The notes under the pieces are model-generated. The model was not told where the DNA came from. It was given only the letters and a program-made list of their open reading frames with translations, and ran no database searches. A program made the translations under genes and the position numbers. Shown here piece by piece: positions 10,261 to 22,550 of a stretch of 64,000 bases of DNA (positions within the stretch are counted from its first letter, which is position 1; each line of letters opens with the position of its first letter). Origin of the DNA: Serilophus lunatus. Taxonomy: Eukaryota; Chordata; Aves; Passeriformes; Eurylaimidae. The stretch lies in the NCBI GenBank assembly GCA_013399895.1, contig VXBA01001023.1:1147309-1211308 (forward strand), read 5' to 3'.

Positions 10261-12641
10261 AAAGCTTTTTTGCCTTTTTTAACTCCTCTTTATTTTTTTT
10301 TTTTTTTAATGTGAGAGAGACACAGGAGGAGCAAGGATGCATGAAAAAGAGGAGTGATTTTCCCAAGCTGATTTCTCTTCCAAGGTGACCCAGTCTCCTT
10401 GGGAATGCTGCCCATGTGATCTGCACCAACTGGATCAGCAACAGCACAAGAACAAAGAGCTTCTGCAGCACCATTAAAGTAAGTGGCAAAGGGGGGGAAA
10501 GCCAGCAAAGCACAAATTTCAGAATCTTATTGAAGAGATTCTCAGGAAGACCAGGGGTGATCAAGGAGTTACTAGTGAAGGAAAGAAGATGAGTTGTTTC
10601 TGATGGCCCAGATGTCACCATTAGATATTTAATTTACTGTGCACACTCAAAGGTCTACGAAGGTTCTCTACTGCCTCTCCAAAGGGTTTAATCCCTAAGT
10701 GCAATTTGCTCATAATGACAATCAGATCATAAAGATTCACATTTTTTATAGCTTTGTTTGGGTCTGAATATGTACTAATGTAATACATGACAGTTTTGGT
10801 TTTAGCTCAGCCTGGGCTTGCAACTTTTTAGTGTTGCTGTTTGAAGTCCTGGACAGGAATATGAAATCTAAATCCACTGAACTTGTAAAGCTCAGCTGAA
10901 ACTGTGCACACTCAGTGCAGTTGGAGAGTAAGCCCCTCCTAAAAACAGTTGTTACAATATCTTGGCATTTCTGGGACTGGTCCCTGATTGAACATGACAA
11001 AACACCAATATCTTTTCCTGAAGAACAGTCTCTCATGATTCCCATGTGGGCTCTACCTTTAGATTTTCTTCTAACCTTGTAAATATTTTGCCTTAGCAAT
11101 GGTTCAGGAATAAAAGCTTTAACAGACAGGAAATGTCAATATTTGGATTTGATGAGAAACAAGCTTTTCCTTTCTCTTGCTTTTAAAATACTGTCTCCCT
11201 AAAGTAGTTCTTCCAAGGAAGTAGAGGAGCACCAGAGTGCCAAGGCAGGTAAGTGCAGCCACTCGAAGCACTTCTCTGCACAACCTCCAAGCAGAGCCCC
11301 ATCTTCCTCAGGCAGCTGCTTCCTGAGGCTGTGGGAATGAACTTGGGAGCGGCATCACACGAGTTCCATTCCTGTGCCAGAAATAGGGTGCTACATGTCA
11401 GTCTGGTCCATAGAGCCTTCTAGGGAGCACTCACAAAAGTGGCTGCAAGGCTCAGGCCCTGATCAGATAATTCCTGACCTGGCACTGGAGACCAAAACCT
11501 CCAGTCACAGCTCCTGTTGTTTGATTTCCTTCTCCCATGGGAGACTGAGGCTCCATTTCCTCGCAGTTCCGTTACTTAGAAACACAAGCTGCAGTTCCAC
11601 AAGAGCAGAGCTGCTGAAACCCCTCTAAATTAAAAATAACTGACTCCTTTCCTTCCCTCAAGGACTGAGCTAGTGCCTGCCAGGCATTCCCTAGAATTCT
11701 GAAGTGACGGGCATCACCAAGGGGGCTGCTGTACAGGGCCACTCTCTAAATACCATCTTTCACTACAGAAACTCATGCAGTGAATATTCCCCCAAATTTA
11801 GGAATGACAAATTCACACTGCTCTGCAAAAAACTCTGAATTACCTACAATAACATACAGACCTCCTCCGAGATGGGCTCAACAGGACCAGTCCACAGATT
11901 TCGAACACGTCTGATGACCTCTCTTCTTTTTTTAAGATTAAAACTCAAACAGACAAAAGCAAATTACATGTTTTCTGCTCAAAAGAGGTCAGTACCCTAA
12001 ATAGTATATGAAGAATGGAAAACTCATTGCCCCTGGTTAATGGTAAGGGATGCACAGGGAGGTTTAAGTCAGGCTTTCCCATGGACTGATGTCCTTTTGT
12101 TGCTCCTTTTATCCAGGCAAAAAGGAAGTTCGAAATGCAGTTGTCTGTCTGCTTCTCCAAAGTTAAAGTCAACTGACTGTGCTGAGGAGTCTCAAATGTT
12201 TTCTTTCCTCATAAATTATCTTCATTAGCTATGTAAATAAAACCCTAATAAGATACTAAATGGCTGTTAAGATTTCTATCTCAAATAGCACAAGCAGTTT
12301 TGCAGTAACACGTGTATTTGTGTTTGCGGAGTAAGGGTAAGAGCTCGTGCCATCGACCTGCAAACTACACATCACTCCTGCCCTGCCTTCTGCCCCCGCT
12401 CTGCCTTGTGCACACAGGCCTTGGATCTTCTGGAGGAGAGCAGGGTTTGATCAATACCCAAAGCCTCCTCAGCGTCCTGTGGCTGCTCCTGAAGTATTTG
12501 TGAGGCTAAACCCTCAGACAAAGTAATTTCTCTTGCTTCTCAGCCTTCAGAAAGCCTTCCTTGCACTAATTTTGTCAGGAGGATTGAAGGAGTGCAAAGC
12601 ACAGGGAGTTCATGGGCTGCCTAAAGGAGCATTTCAAAGGA
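10261..12641. other. Non-coding DNA
   Basis: A 15-base poly(T) run lies at about 10293-10307. No repeat family or known exon is seen. A candidate small exon at 11205-11248 is listed separately. Confidence 0.45.
11205..11248 (+). other. Candidate 44-nt exon (weak)
   Basis: A pyrimidine-rich tract (TTTTCCTTTCTCTTGC, 11165-11180) precedes CCCTAAAG, then a 44-nt segment ends in CAG followed by GTAAGT, a full match to the 5' splice consensus. Read from the second base it gives the open peptide SSKEVEEHQSAKA plus one base. The acceptor is only moderate. The end phase (1) matches the start of the candidate at 21194. Nothing is recognised, so this is a lead only. Confidence 0.12.
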
Positions 12642-13030
12642 ACACAGAATAATTTGGGTGGAAGGCACCTTTGAATCTCAACCAATCCCCCCACAATGAG
12701 GGTCATCTTCAGCTGGATCAGTTGCTCAGAGCCCATCCAACCTGATCTTGAATGTGTGCAGGTATGGAGCATCTACCAGCTCTCTGGGCAGCCTGCATTT
12801 CACACCTCATCATGAAGATTTTTTTCCTTATATCTAGTTTAAATCTACCCTCCTTTAGTATAAAACCACTACCTCTTGCCTTATCACAACAGGCCCTACT
12901 AAAACCTCTGCTCTCATCTTTTTTACAAGCCTCCTCTAAGTATTGAAAGGCTGCAATAGGCTGAACAACCTCAAATCTCTCAGCCCAGAGAGGTGCCCCA
13001 GCCCCCTCATTGCTATTTTTCACTGGTACC
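12642..13030 (-). mobile_element. CR1 LINE 3' fragment, reversed
   Basis: On the minus strand this is the last ~390 bp of CR1. Plus-strand landmarks in family order are GGGTGGAAGGCACCTTTGAA, TTGCTCAGAGCCCATCCAACCTGATCTTGAA, TTTCCTTATATCTAGTTTAAATCTACCCTCCTTTAGT and AGGTGCCCCAGCCCCCTCA. It is diverged but continuous and truncated at its 5' end (right side). The 3' octamer repeat is not preserved. Confidence 0.9.
12721..13017 (-). pseudogene. CR1 ORF2 C-terminal remnant
   Basis: The minus-strand translation contains SRACCDKARGSG and ILKEGRFKLDI (12829-12861), the family signature near the C-terminus of the CR1 ORF2 reverse-transcriptase protein. The region then loses the family frame before the expected RLDGALSN-type end, which appears here as GWALSN after a frame change. 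It is a dead fragment without the catalytic domain. Confidence 0.7.
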
Positions 13031-15571
13031 AAGGCAAGCAAAATTAGCCCATGGAGAGATCCCCAGCAGGAGCTGCCATGGATGTCTATCTAACTAAAAT
13101 GAAGTATCAATAACCCAGCTCACACTCGATGAAAGAGCCAGTCTGAATTATTTACTGTATGTCATACTTCAGGTTTTAATTTCAATATATGGTGAGATGT
13201 GCAATAAATTATTCAGAAGTGTGGCAAATTAAAATGCAGTTTCAAATCCCCCTGCATTCTCTACTCTTGTGTTAACAGCCCAGTTTGCAACAATGATTTG
13301 CTAATCTACTTTTGCAAAAGGGTTTTCAACTAGACGGGCACAGTGGCACACAAGTTTTCCATTGCAGCAAATCTTATCCAGCTTGAATCATTTAACAGTC
13401 CATCCTCCTTGAGGTATATTAATGAAACACAGCTTGGGGCAAGGGGGTCAAGTGTACCTGCAGCAGGTTATTCCAGGAGCCTGGGGTTTCTTTGCTCCAG
13501 CTTTTCCCAGGGGACATGTAAGGGTATGAAAGCTCTTGTCTTCTTGGTGATATTATTATTATTTTGTGTGTCAAGCAGATTCTTAGGAAGGGATTTACTT
13601 TCTAACTTCTTCTCTTTATTCATGGTTAGTTTTGTAGGAAGATCTGGGAAGTAGAACTGGTGTTTTAACATGTCCATATTTTTCTTTTTATTGAGATGAT
13701 GGGGAAGAATGTTTCTTCTACTCTGAGCAGTCGTGGGTTCAATAAAGGGGTTGTTGTTTTGTCTTGCAACTCAGTTTTAGACCAGCTCTGCAAAGTTGTT
13801 TCATGGTCACTTGTCCAGATACTTTTCATCCTCTTTTTGGCAAACAGAGTGAGGAAAGAGATGTCAGTATTCCTGCTTGGAGACATCTCTTTAGACATAA
13901 GCCCAGATGACAGTGATTCAAATTTTGTTCCTCAGTGAGTAACACCTCTGCAAAATTACAACTTTCTAAGCAACAGAATACACAACGTTCAATCTTGCAA
14001 GAGTGATAAGTTTAAGATCCAATATTTCTTGACTCATCAGAGCTCACAATGGAAATCTTTGTACTGTCTGAGGGGAGACATTCCAAGTTTCTGTCCATGA
14101 AAGATTCTTTAAAAATCAGGACATGTTTATGCAGAGTAAAACAATTTTAGGTCAATTTAGGACATTCCATTCCTCTAACACCTGTACTGCTGAATTTGTG
14201 TCCAGATCATAGGAAATCTATACGTTGTAACAAGAATGTTTTACAAAACCCAACTACATTTAAAACAAAGTCTTTGAAGCCTTTGACACATACCCAGTCT
14301 TTTATACAATGGTCTGCAAACAAAACCTTGTTTGTGGTTTTGGTTAGAACTGGTTCATGGCTTGTCTGTTCCGAAATCATGGGACTACCCCAGAGGTTTG
14401 ACGAGGAAAACTGCTCCCCATTGAAAGGCTCTCTGTGGAAACCAAGGTCCATCAGACGCAATGGTTCAAGGAGCCTCAAAAAAGTTTTACTTGAAACTGA
14501 TTCACTTTTGCCCCATCAAAGGCAAAGCAACTATTTGGAAAGAGCCCTGCTTGTATTGCTGGAATACCTGGTGTGCCCCTCAAGTAGGCATCCTCTGCCT
14601 GATATCCCAGCAGGGAAAGAGTGGAAGTTCCCTGCAGCTCCACAGGGCACTGGGATCAGCAGGGAATTCCCATCTTCCAGCCCATAGTGCAGCCCCAAAA
14701 ACAGCAGTGAAAGGCTGTCCCATTGCTGTGCAGGGATGGAGCAAGGAGCCAAAGGGCCATTGAGGCAGCAGGAGTAAATTAACTTTTCCCTCAGAGGAAC
14801 TGCATAACCCAATGTATGTATTTTAGGGTGTGCTGACATGCCACACTGCCTGAGAATTTGGTCCGAACAAACAACAAACATTATTGATATTCCAATAATG
14901 CTCAGAAATTATAGATGTGCAATTATATTAAATTAAAACCTAGTGCTGCTCACAATAGTCAAATGGGGTAGCATGAAACAGGAACTCTACTACAATCAAA
15001 CTCCTTTCACAAAAAATAGTTGCAATAGCAGATTTTGCCAGTCAGTCCTGTGGTACTGGGACATGCTTGTCAGGCTTATCCCCTGCTGCTCCTGGTGTTA
15101 CTTTGGAGCACAGTTCAGAGCTGGAATCTAGTTCCTTGCTGTCCAGCAATCATTCAGTAGAGCACTTATCCTTTTTCTTAAACCAAAGCTGGGTGTTGGC
15201 TGAAGCACTTTACACGCAAGAAATAAAGACAGCAGCATCTGCCTGAAGTTACTGCTCAATGGTTAATTAATACCAAGGTTTTTCACTCTTGTATTAATAC
15301 TTTCCTCTTGAATTGAATGGGACTTGACCTTGTCATAACAAGATCGGGGCAAGTCTGTGAAAACACTATTATGACATCAAAGCCAAAACAAAGGAATGTC
15401 ATTGCATGTGTCAGAGGAAGATGTGATGGGGTTCTCATACAGTAGCAAAATAATGTCACTGTGAATCCTGAAACACCTTTTCAGCTACCAAATCTCTCCA
15501 TGGAAAGGAAGTGCAATGGGAGAAACTGGCAGGTGGTAATCTCTTTAAAGACCAGGAGAGGTGGATGCTGG
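13031..15571. other. Non-coding DNA, partly A/T-rich
   Basis: The stretch 13130-13330 (CAGTCTGAATTATTTACTGTATG through ACAATGATTTGCTAATC) looks like unique A/T-rich DNA with homeodomain-like cores. The stretch 15160-15420 is similar (GGTTAATTAATACC at 15261-15274; TTATGACATCAAAG near 15369). The 163-codon frame at 14196-14687 overlaps others on both strands and has no recognisable domain. No repeat is identified. Confidence 0.4.
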
Positions 15572-15650
15572 AATAAAGAGGCTCTACTGACTTTAATGGG
15601 ACTGGACAGATTCACATCTGTAGGAGATCTGGTCCACTGCAACCGAACTG
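15572..15650 (+). mobile_element. Ancient amniote repeat remnant
   Basis: CTCTACTGACTTTAATGGGACTGGACAGATTCACATCTGTAGGAGATCTGGTCCACTGC resembles the widespread old amniote repeat that reads 'ctccattgacttcaatgg...gatttacaccagctgaggatctggcccac'. It is short and diverged, so the assignment is moderate. Confidence 0.45.
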
Positions 15651-18600
15651 TGGAAAGGATGTATAAATGAAAATGCTGCCTTACTGAAGGGCTAGTAAAT
15701 TAATCAGCAGCTGCTTAGGCATTGCTCCCCGGCCCTCACCGTGTAAATAAGGCCACAGCATTTCACTTGCGGGTAAGAGCTCTCAGTTCTTTGTGCCCCT
15801 CTTCAGTGTGAAAACCCCCACTTAGGGCTGGTCACTTTTCCTGCTGATCTTAGTTGGAAGAGCCACACTGTGAAATCCCTGTTCCCGGCAGCTCCCGCCT
15901 TGCAGGGGGGAGTTCCCCTGTGCCCCCTCCCCTGCAAGACTTAACAGTACAGCCTTAGAAAGGGGATTTTCCAGTATAAACAGAGCTAAGCCAAACTCTT
16001 CTCCTGGCCTCTCCGTGCCCCAGCCCATATCTGCCCCACATATAATTACCTGTGGATTTCACCTAGAAGACAGAGGATTTTACTTATAGCCCCAAATAGG
16101 CAGGCTCTGACGTAATGGCAGCCCGAGGAATATAGGTCAGGGAGGTGGCCTGGCCACTGGAAATGAATTTCTGAAGCAAAATGAGCAACCTTGTTAGAGG
16201 GGAAGATAGTAATCAGCAGTGGTCCTTGGACCTAAACATTTCACCTCCAGCACTCTTGCAGCTACAGCCCTCATCTGTTTCACTTTCCTATTTTAAGTTC
16301 CTGACTCACATCCTAAATATTGACTTCTATTTTTCTATTAGCACTGGATTTTCAGCCTCCATATTGACTTTGACTGTACCTATGGTTGATACTAAGCCTC
16401 TCAGGTCAACAAACTTTTATAGCTGTGAGCTGCTTAAACCACATTGGGCAGGAACTGGCACTATAGAGCAGTAGCTAGAAGCAATATTATTGGGAATTAT
16501 AAATTATTCCTCTGCCTGAACTTTTCCTCTTATTCACATAGCTACATTCATTTTTAAACATGTGGCAAATGAATCGTGCAGGGAGGACAATTGGGACTCT
16601 GTGATTTTGGGAGCACCCGCCACCACTAGCAGGGATGGATACTCCCCTGGGAACAGTGGAGTAAGGCAGAGCAAGTCCTAGCAGGGGTACAGCAGCATAA
16701 TGTGGGCCAGTAATATTTGTGAGGACAGACAACACCCAGGCAGAGGATCAGAAGCCCCAAATCCATCTTAGTTGCACACACAGACTCCTACTCATCTCCT
16801 TTGGCCAACATTTTAGCACACATGTAACTGAGCTCCTGCAACCAAACATCAGAGAGACTTGACCATCCATCATTTGGAAAACACTTAATATATGCAAGAA
16901 ACAATAACAACATTGAAAGAACATTATGGCAGCAACAAAGCCAAGCATAAAAAGTGAGGAAATGCAGCAATTAACTTATGCCTCATAGTATATTTTTCTG
17001 CAGATCACATACTATTTTTTGGAATAGGATCCACACTCGGGAATGGGGACATGGAAGGTCCAGCCAGCTACAAGACATGTCAAGTATTTTACTGACACAG
17101 GACAAATGCAGAATTTAGATGTGAGAGGAACTGTAAAAAGCTGCATCCCTTAAAAGATGCCCCTTTGGGTGCTGCTGCCCCTGGGGACTTGTCCAGTGCA
17201 TGTCCCTGCACAAAGAGCTCACAGAAAAGGCTGGTTTCCTGCTGTCCCCGCTGTGCCACTTAACCTCACATACAGCCAAAATGTCACCCGGATTTATCTT
17301 AAATTTTAAGCCCATGCCACGTTCAGTTTAATGCTTTCTAAAAAGTTGTTATCACCGAGGAAATGATTCTTGGGATGATAAGCTATGAATGACTTATTCA
17401 TGCAGTATTTTCAGTCCTTCATCACCCTACTAGATCTTGTGCTTATGTTCCAGTCCTTCACATACTGATTAATTTTTCATGTGCTACCAGGCCTTTTTTG
17501 AGCAAAGACTGCCAAATTAATGCAATCTGGCCATTTACTAAGCTGTTCCTTTCCCTTTTTGTTTTTCTTACCCCATGCCTGGAGTACAAGCCTGTGGAAG
17601 GAAGGAAGGGTCTGTCAGGGAACTTGTATGATATTTGTGATTTATTATTAATTGCTGGCACAGCAGTCCCTGTAGGTCACAGGACCTTGTGCCTGTGCTA
17701 GACAACGTCTGGATGCTGTGCTGGGCAAGGCATTGGCAAGGAAGAGGGCTTTTCCCAGCCCTTTTAAGTAGGCAGAGGTAGTTTCCCCCTCCTATGTAAC
17801 GGGAAGGGCAATAAAATGCTGGTTGATCAAGGGGGGGCCAGGTCAGCAACAGAAATTGAGCAAGTGTCTGGAGCTGAACCCTCCACAGCAAACCTAGGAA
17901 ACATGCTTCTCCCTTGCCTAAAGTCTGCAGAATTAGTTTTCAAAGATTTACCACTTAATGGCAAAATCCTGGCCCACAATTACTCTATGTTCTCTCTGCC
18001 AAAGCACATACATGAGCTGTAATCAGAGAGCAGGTTTTTTCCCATCCTCCCTCCAACTTTGCCATGAGGTGGAAGAAACTGATGGGTTGCTCTTGCTTTC
18101 CCCTGCTGTGCCAGGAATGACACGTGCCTCATCCCAGGAAGCTGCAGCTCCAATCCTGTCACAGAGAAGGCACCAGGTTTGCAGCACACAGCCCACAGCC
18201 CCACCAAAATCCGTGGGCATTTTCAACCCCCACCTGATGGCAAGATCCAGGACACAAAGTACAGGCCATGAAAAGAAAACAAAGCATTAAATAAGTTGTT
18301 TTTCAGATAAAGGAAATTCCTCACCATTTCCTTGAGGAGAGGTGGTTTGGGATTCTTACGTTGATAACAACTAGATGTAATGAAACTTAACATTTATTCT
18401 ACTCTTAACAGTTTTAATTGTAGTCAAAAAAATGGTGTCTTGAATGTGATCATGACATACTTTACCTCTTGTGGAAAGCCCAACTTTATGAGAATATGCT
18501 GGAGCCAGAACCAACATAGACCTTCTGAGCATAACTGGCCTAAGAGAAATGTCCGGCACCAGTGGACACAGACTCCCTGTACAAGCACAGCCAAGTCTCT

Positions 18601-19339
18601 CAGGGTATTTGATAGTGTGATTTCTCATTTTTCTACAAGGAAAAGATAAACCTGCCTTCAGCAGGGCACTCTGAGGGTGTCTGCACTGGGCTTTGGAAGG
18701 GACTCTGATGCACAACGTGCATAATGACCCCCAGACACCTAAACCTGATCCTCCTGATGGAAACATTTATAGCCCTTTGGTTCCTAATTCCAGCTATACA
18801 TTACCACAGCAGCAAGATGGAGCAAGATAAGGCTGTTGTGCTACCCAGCTCTCCACCAGCTGATCAGTGAGCATTTTGGCTGTGCTAAGCCACCACACCT
18901 GCTGCTGCACTGCCCCCCTATTCTGCAAGCAATGCAATTAGCGGGCATTTGCAAAAAAAAAGGCACACACAAAAAGCAGTGCTTTGTGTACTACCTGCTG
19001 CCCTCACGGCCCCAAGTGGCCCAGCCCAGCTCTGCTGTGTGCCTGCCATCAGCATGGTTTGTTCCTCAGAGCAGTGTGTCCTTACCCCATCACTCCACAC
19101 ATGGGACACTATCCCCTTATTGCCCTCATCCAGGGCCCTGACCTCAATTATTAACTGCGTTTAGCAAGGACATTATTAAACCTGACTCTCTGCTCCCAGA
19201 TGAGCTATCAAGTGTCTCTCTTTAACCCAGCAGGAACCTTTTTCTCACCCCATGCCCTTCTTATTACCCTTTAATGTGCCCTGAAGCCTCTGGAGCAAAT
19301 CCATCCATCCCAGATAATATAATTTCTAGAAGGAGAAAG

Positions 19340-19356
19340 AAAAAAAAAAAAAAAAN
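19340..19356. repeat. Poly(A) tract ending in an ambiguous base
   Basis: Sixteen A are followed by a single N at 19356. A lone N beside a homopolymer suggests a collapsed or closed assembly gap, so tract length and local continuity are uncertain. No LINE or SINE body is recognised beside it. Confidence 0.8.
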
Positions 19357-21193
19357 CATTCCCGGAGATTTTTTCCTAACTGGCTCCAGAACATGTTTCC
19401 ATTTCCTTTCTATTTTAACCATTCATCTCTAATAACAAATTCAAAAAACCAACAAGTCTATCCCGTCCCAGAAAACTGCTCAGTTGTGAATTAAAGCACA
19501 TTACACTTTTTAGCAGGACACTGGTTCTTTATACCTGTGAAAACTGACCGCAGCTGTCTATTATGATTAAAAAGCAAGGAGATACTAATAACTAGCTACT
19601 AATTAGCTTGCATTTTAGTCGCAGCTTTTCTGCCAAACAAAAACAGGAGTGCCATTGAAACAGAATATAAAATGTCAGCAAACGTCTCCACTTTTGTGCT
19701 TGGCAAATGCAGCCTGCAATGTGCTGATGACACCAGGGCACGGAAGGGCATTGGGCAACACTGTTCTCCTCTTGGGCTGGGCTGGGGCATAACCCCGGGA
19801 GAAGTCAGAGCAGGCTTTAGGCAGCTTTGCTCCTTCAGCAGAAGCAAAAGCCCAGCAGAGGCTGTTCCAGCAGCTGCACCAAGGAGACCTCACCATCCTC
19901 TACTTCACGCTCCTTTTCTACAGTGGGACGTGTCAGGGTTCATCTCGTGTTGGTGAGGGAATGTCTCTGTGCCCCTCTCAAAGCCCACAGGCATGTGGGT
20001 TAACTGGGAACCTCAGCTGGTCACAGATCACTGCAGTGTATCTGCAGCCTTTCCATGATCTCTCCAGAGGCAGTGGAAGCTGCCAGCCAGCACTACAGCT
20101 CTCCCATCTCCTTGTTTTCAGCAGCCCACACTATGCCAGCAGTGCCAGTGCCCATGGCTTCCCCTGACAACACCTCATGCCAGTGCTGTCTGCCTTGCTC
20201 CATCACCCAGCCAGGCAGCCTCACATCCCTCTCAACACACCTTGAGGATAAAACACTACTCTGGGGCTGCACTTGTGAGCATAAGCACCACACTTTGAAT
20301 TTCCAGTACCATCCTCTACCACATGCCTGCTCGGTGCCCAGCATCCCAAGGCCCTCATCTCCTCCAGAGCCCCTAGGGGCTGCTAGATTGCAAAAAATAC
20401 ACACCAAAGAACAGCTGGAGAGCACCACAAACATTCCTCAGACTAGCCTTTGACTTATGGCAAGCAGCTGAAAAATGCAGCAGCCTTCAAATAGAACACT
20501 CTGACTGAATACTGCAAGCACTACGAATGTTTTATGGATGAGAATAGTCCCTCCCCTCAAAATATTTGTTTTCAATACCCACAAAGTAGTATAATGTCAT
20601 TTAGCGAGGAAAATTCTGGCAGTTGATGCACAGTCTGGCAGAGCTACAAGTCCTGTAGGTGTTATGATACACACACAACATGTTTTACAAATAGAAAGTG
20701 GTTTCCAGAGTTCTTTAATATATTCTAATTTCCCCCACCTCTGCTCAAAAAAGCTGCAGTTATGAAAATACTGTTGCATACTGAAATATTAAACTCAAAA
20801 TCTGAAGAGAGTTGTTTTTCTAAAAAGCTCTCTTTTCAGTTATTCCTTCTCCTCTCTTTTTATTTTTTTTTTAAGTCAGGTATGTTTTTAGCAACTTAAA
20901 CAGGTTGGGTTACCCACAAGAAGTAGTAATTTTTCCACCTAGCAGATTGAGGTATTCATACCCTCTTCAAACATTTCTAAATTTATTCTCCAGTATTATT
21001 CAAATAGAAATATTTGCATGTACACCCCGAATCAGATAAAACCCTTTTAGTACCAACCCATGGGTAGAAACCACACAAATGAAGAAGATTAACAGAATGC
21101 ACTTTCTTTGAAACCAAAGAGCCTTTGGAAGAAATCCTTCCAAAAATCCATCCTGTCTCAATTGGTTATGAATGGTATTTCTTCATTTTCCAG

Positions 21194-21293
21194 GTGAATC
21201 CCCTTCAAGAACAAACCTAGTACCTGGTACCTCCCCTGGAGAACTTGCTGGCAAACACCACCTGGGTGAAGAGTTATCCTCACCAATGTACAG
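21194..21293 (+). other. Candidate 100-nt exon (weak)
   Basis: TATTTCTTCATTTTCCAG is a good 3' splice site, and the segment ends in TACAG followed by GTGGGA. Read with the first two bases completing a codon it is open throughout: ESPSRTNLVPG at the start and LGEELSSPMY at the end, finishing in phase 2. Start phase fits the candidate at 11205. No family is recognised. Confidence 0.15.
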
Positions 21294-22482
21294 GTGGGAG
21301 ATTAAAGGAAAAAGGGAACAGGAGGATTTATCAAGTGACATCCCAAACCAGTGTCCTCAAAGTTTCATAGGTATTTTCCTAATCCAAATGATGATGTCAC
21401 TAGTTTGTCTTGGATGATAATCTCCAGGAAATGCACTATTCTTCATTCACTCACTTGGGATGGGGGATTAGCAACTAGGTGATGAGTTCCCCTATAGGGA
21501 GAAGAGCAAGGTGGAGGAAAACTGCAGCCTATGATCAAGTTTGGCAGGCTGTTCCACTTGAGGAACAGGAGAACCCCAGGGAGCAGGACCTGGAAACTAC
21601 TGGGGTTTCTCAGGCTTTGTGACCTGTTCATTCCCACATGCTATTATGTTCATCCCACTACATCTGTTCCACAAAGACCAGCTTTTCCAATTACAAGCAC
21701 CCATCCGTACTGCCATCATGGAACAGACATCTTTGAATCGCTACACATGAGACAACCATGAGGCTCTGTGCAGGATGTGATGAGGGAGAAGCTCTTACGC
21801 AGCACTGCTTCTGAAGGGAGGAGGAAAGGATGCCTGACAACAGGGCTAGAGCAGTGTGGTACCTGTGCATCAGCTACAGATCACGACCACAAGCTCTGTC
21901 TGTAGCCTAAGGACAAAGTCTGAGAGAGTAAGTTGGTGCAAATTACATGAATTAACTAAATAGTGCTTGTTAGAAAATTACATCCCCATTGTGCCATCCG
22001 TTAGTGTGCAAAGAGCTCCGCAGAGAGCAGAGGAACTGACACTGAAATAAAACATTAATCAGCAAAAGGTGGGGCTGAATGATTGTGCCTCTAGCATTTC
22101 TCACCTGTTTGCAAACAGACTCCCACCTCTACAACTCTATTTATTGGACCAGATCCTCACCTGCCCAGCTCCTCTGAGGAGAGCTCAACAATGCTACTCC
22201 AAAGCCCTGATTTACAAGCATTTGCTGATAGTTACTGTGGCCTGTCATCTGTTTCCAGGTTGTTTGCTAAGCTCCATAGTATGGCCTGTGGAATTTCCAC
22301 CCCCTGCTGCTGCACAGGTGCCCCAAGGTTATGAATGGAGAGCCCAGCTTTGCAGGACCCATCAAGCCATTTGTGAAAGGCTTTTTAACCTGGCTCTTCC
22401 CCTTGAAAAGCCGACCTGGGAGACACAACCCTGACCATCAGCCCAGTCTCCAGTGGAGCTGTGTCCCAACCCAGAAGACCAT

Positions 22483-22550
22483 GCGGTTAAGTCCCGAGGG
22501 ACTTAAGCATGTGCTTAAGTTCTCTGCTGGATCAGTGCCTTTGCAACCAG
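22483..22550 (+). mobile_element. Palindromic ancient-repeat remnant (TTAAG type)
   Basis: Two overlapping hairpins are visible: TTAAGTCCC (22487-22495) with GGGACTTAA (22498-22506), and CTTAAGCA (22502-22509) with TGCTTAAG (22512-22519). They are followed by CTGCTGGATCAGTGCC. This matches the 'gggacttaagcatgtgcttaagtgctttgctggatcagggcc' element common in turtle, crocodilian and bird DNA. Such repeats are fossil, and the preserved pairing reflects the element's own palindromic design. Confidence 0.65.

Larger units (their letters stand above)
15651..22482. other. Long non-coding stretch
   Basis: Single-copy sequence without recognised genes. The pocket 15720-16140 keeps several CpGs and near-CArG and CRE-like motifs (CCCAAATAGG at about 16090; TGACGTAA at about 16109) and may be regulatory. 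AATGGCAAAATCCTGGCCCAC near 17956 resembles an ancient repeat end. The stretch 19700-20450 is moderately G+C-rich, with overlapping open frames on both strands and no domain. Confidence 0.4.

Noticed and set aside
16050..16062. 13-nt minus-strand microexon between a CTTCTAG acceptor and a CAG/GTAATT donor
   Set aside because: Both sites are plausible, but such tiny segments occur often by chance and nothing else supports it.
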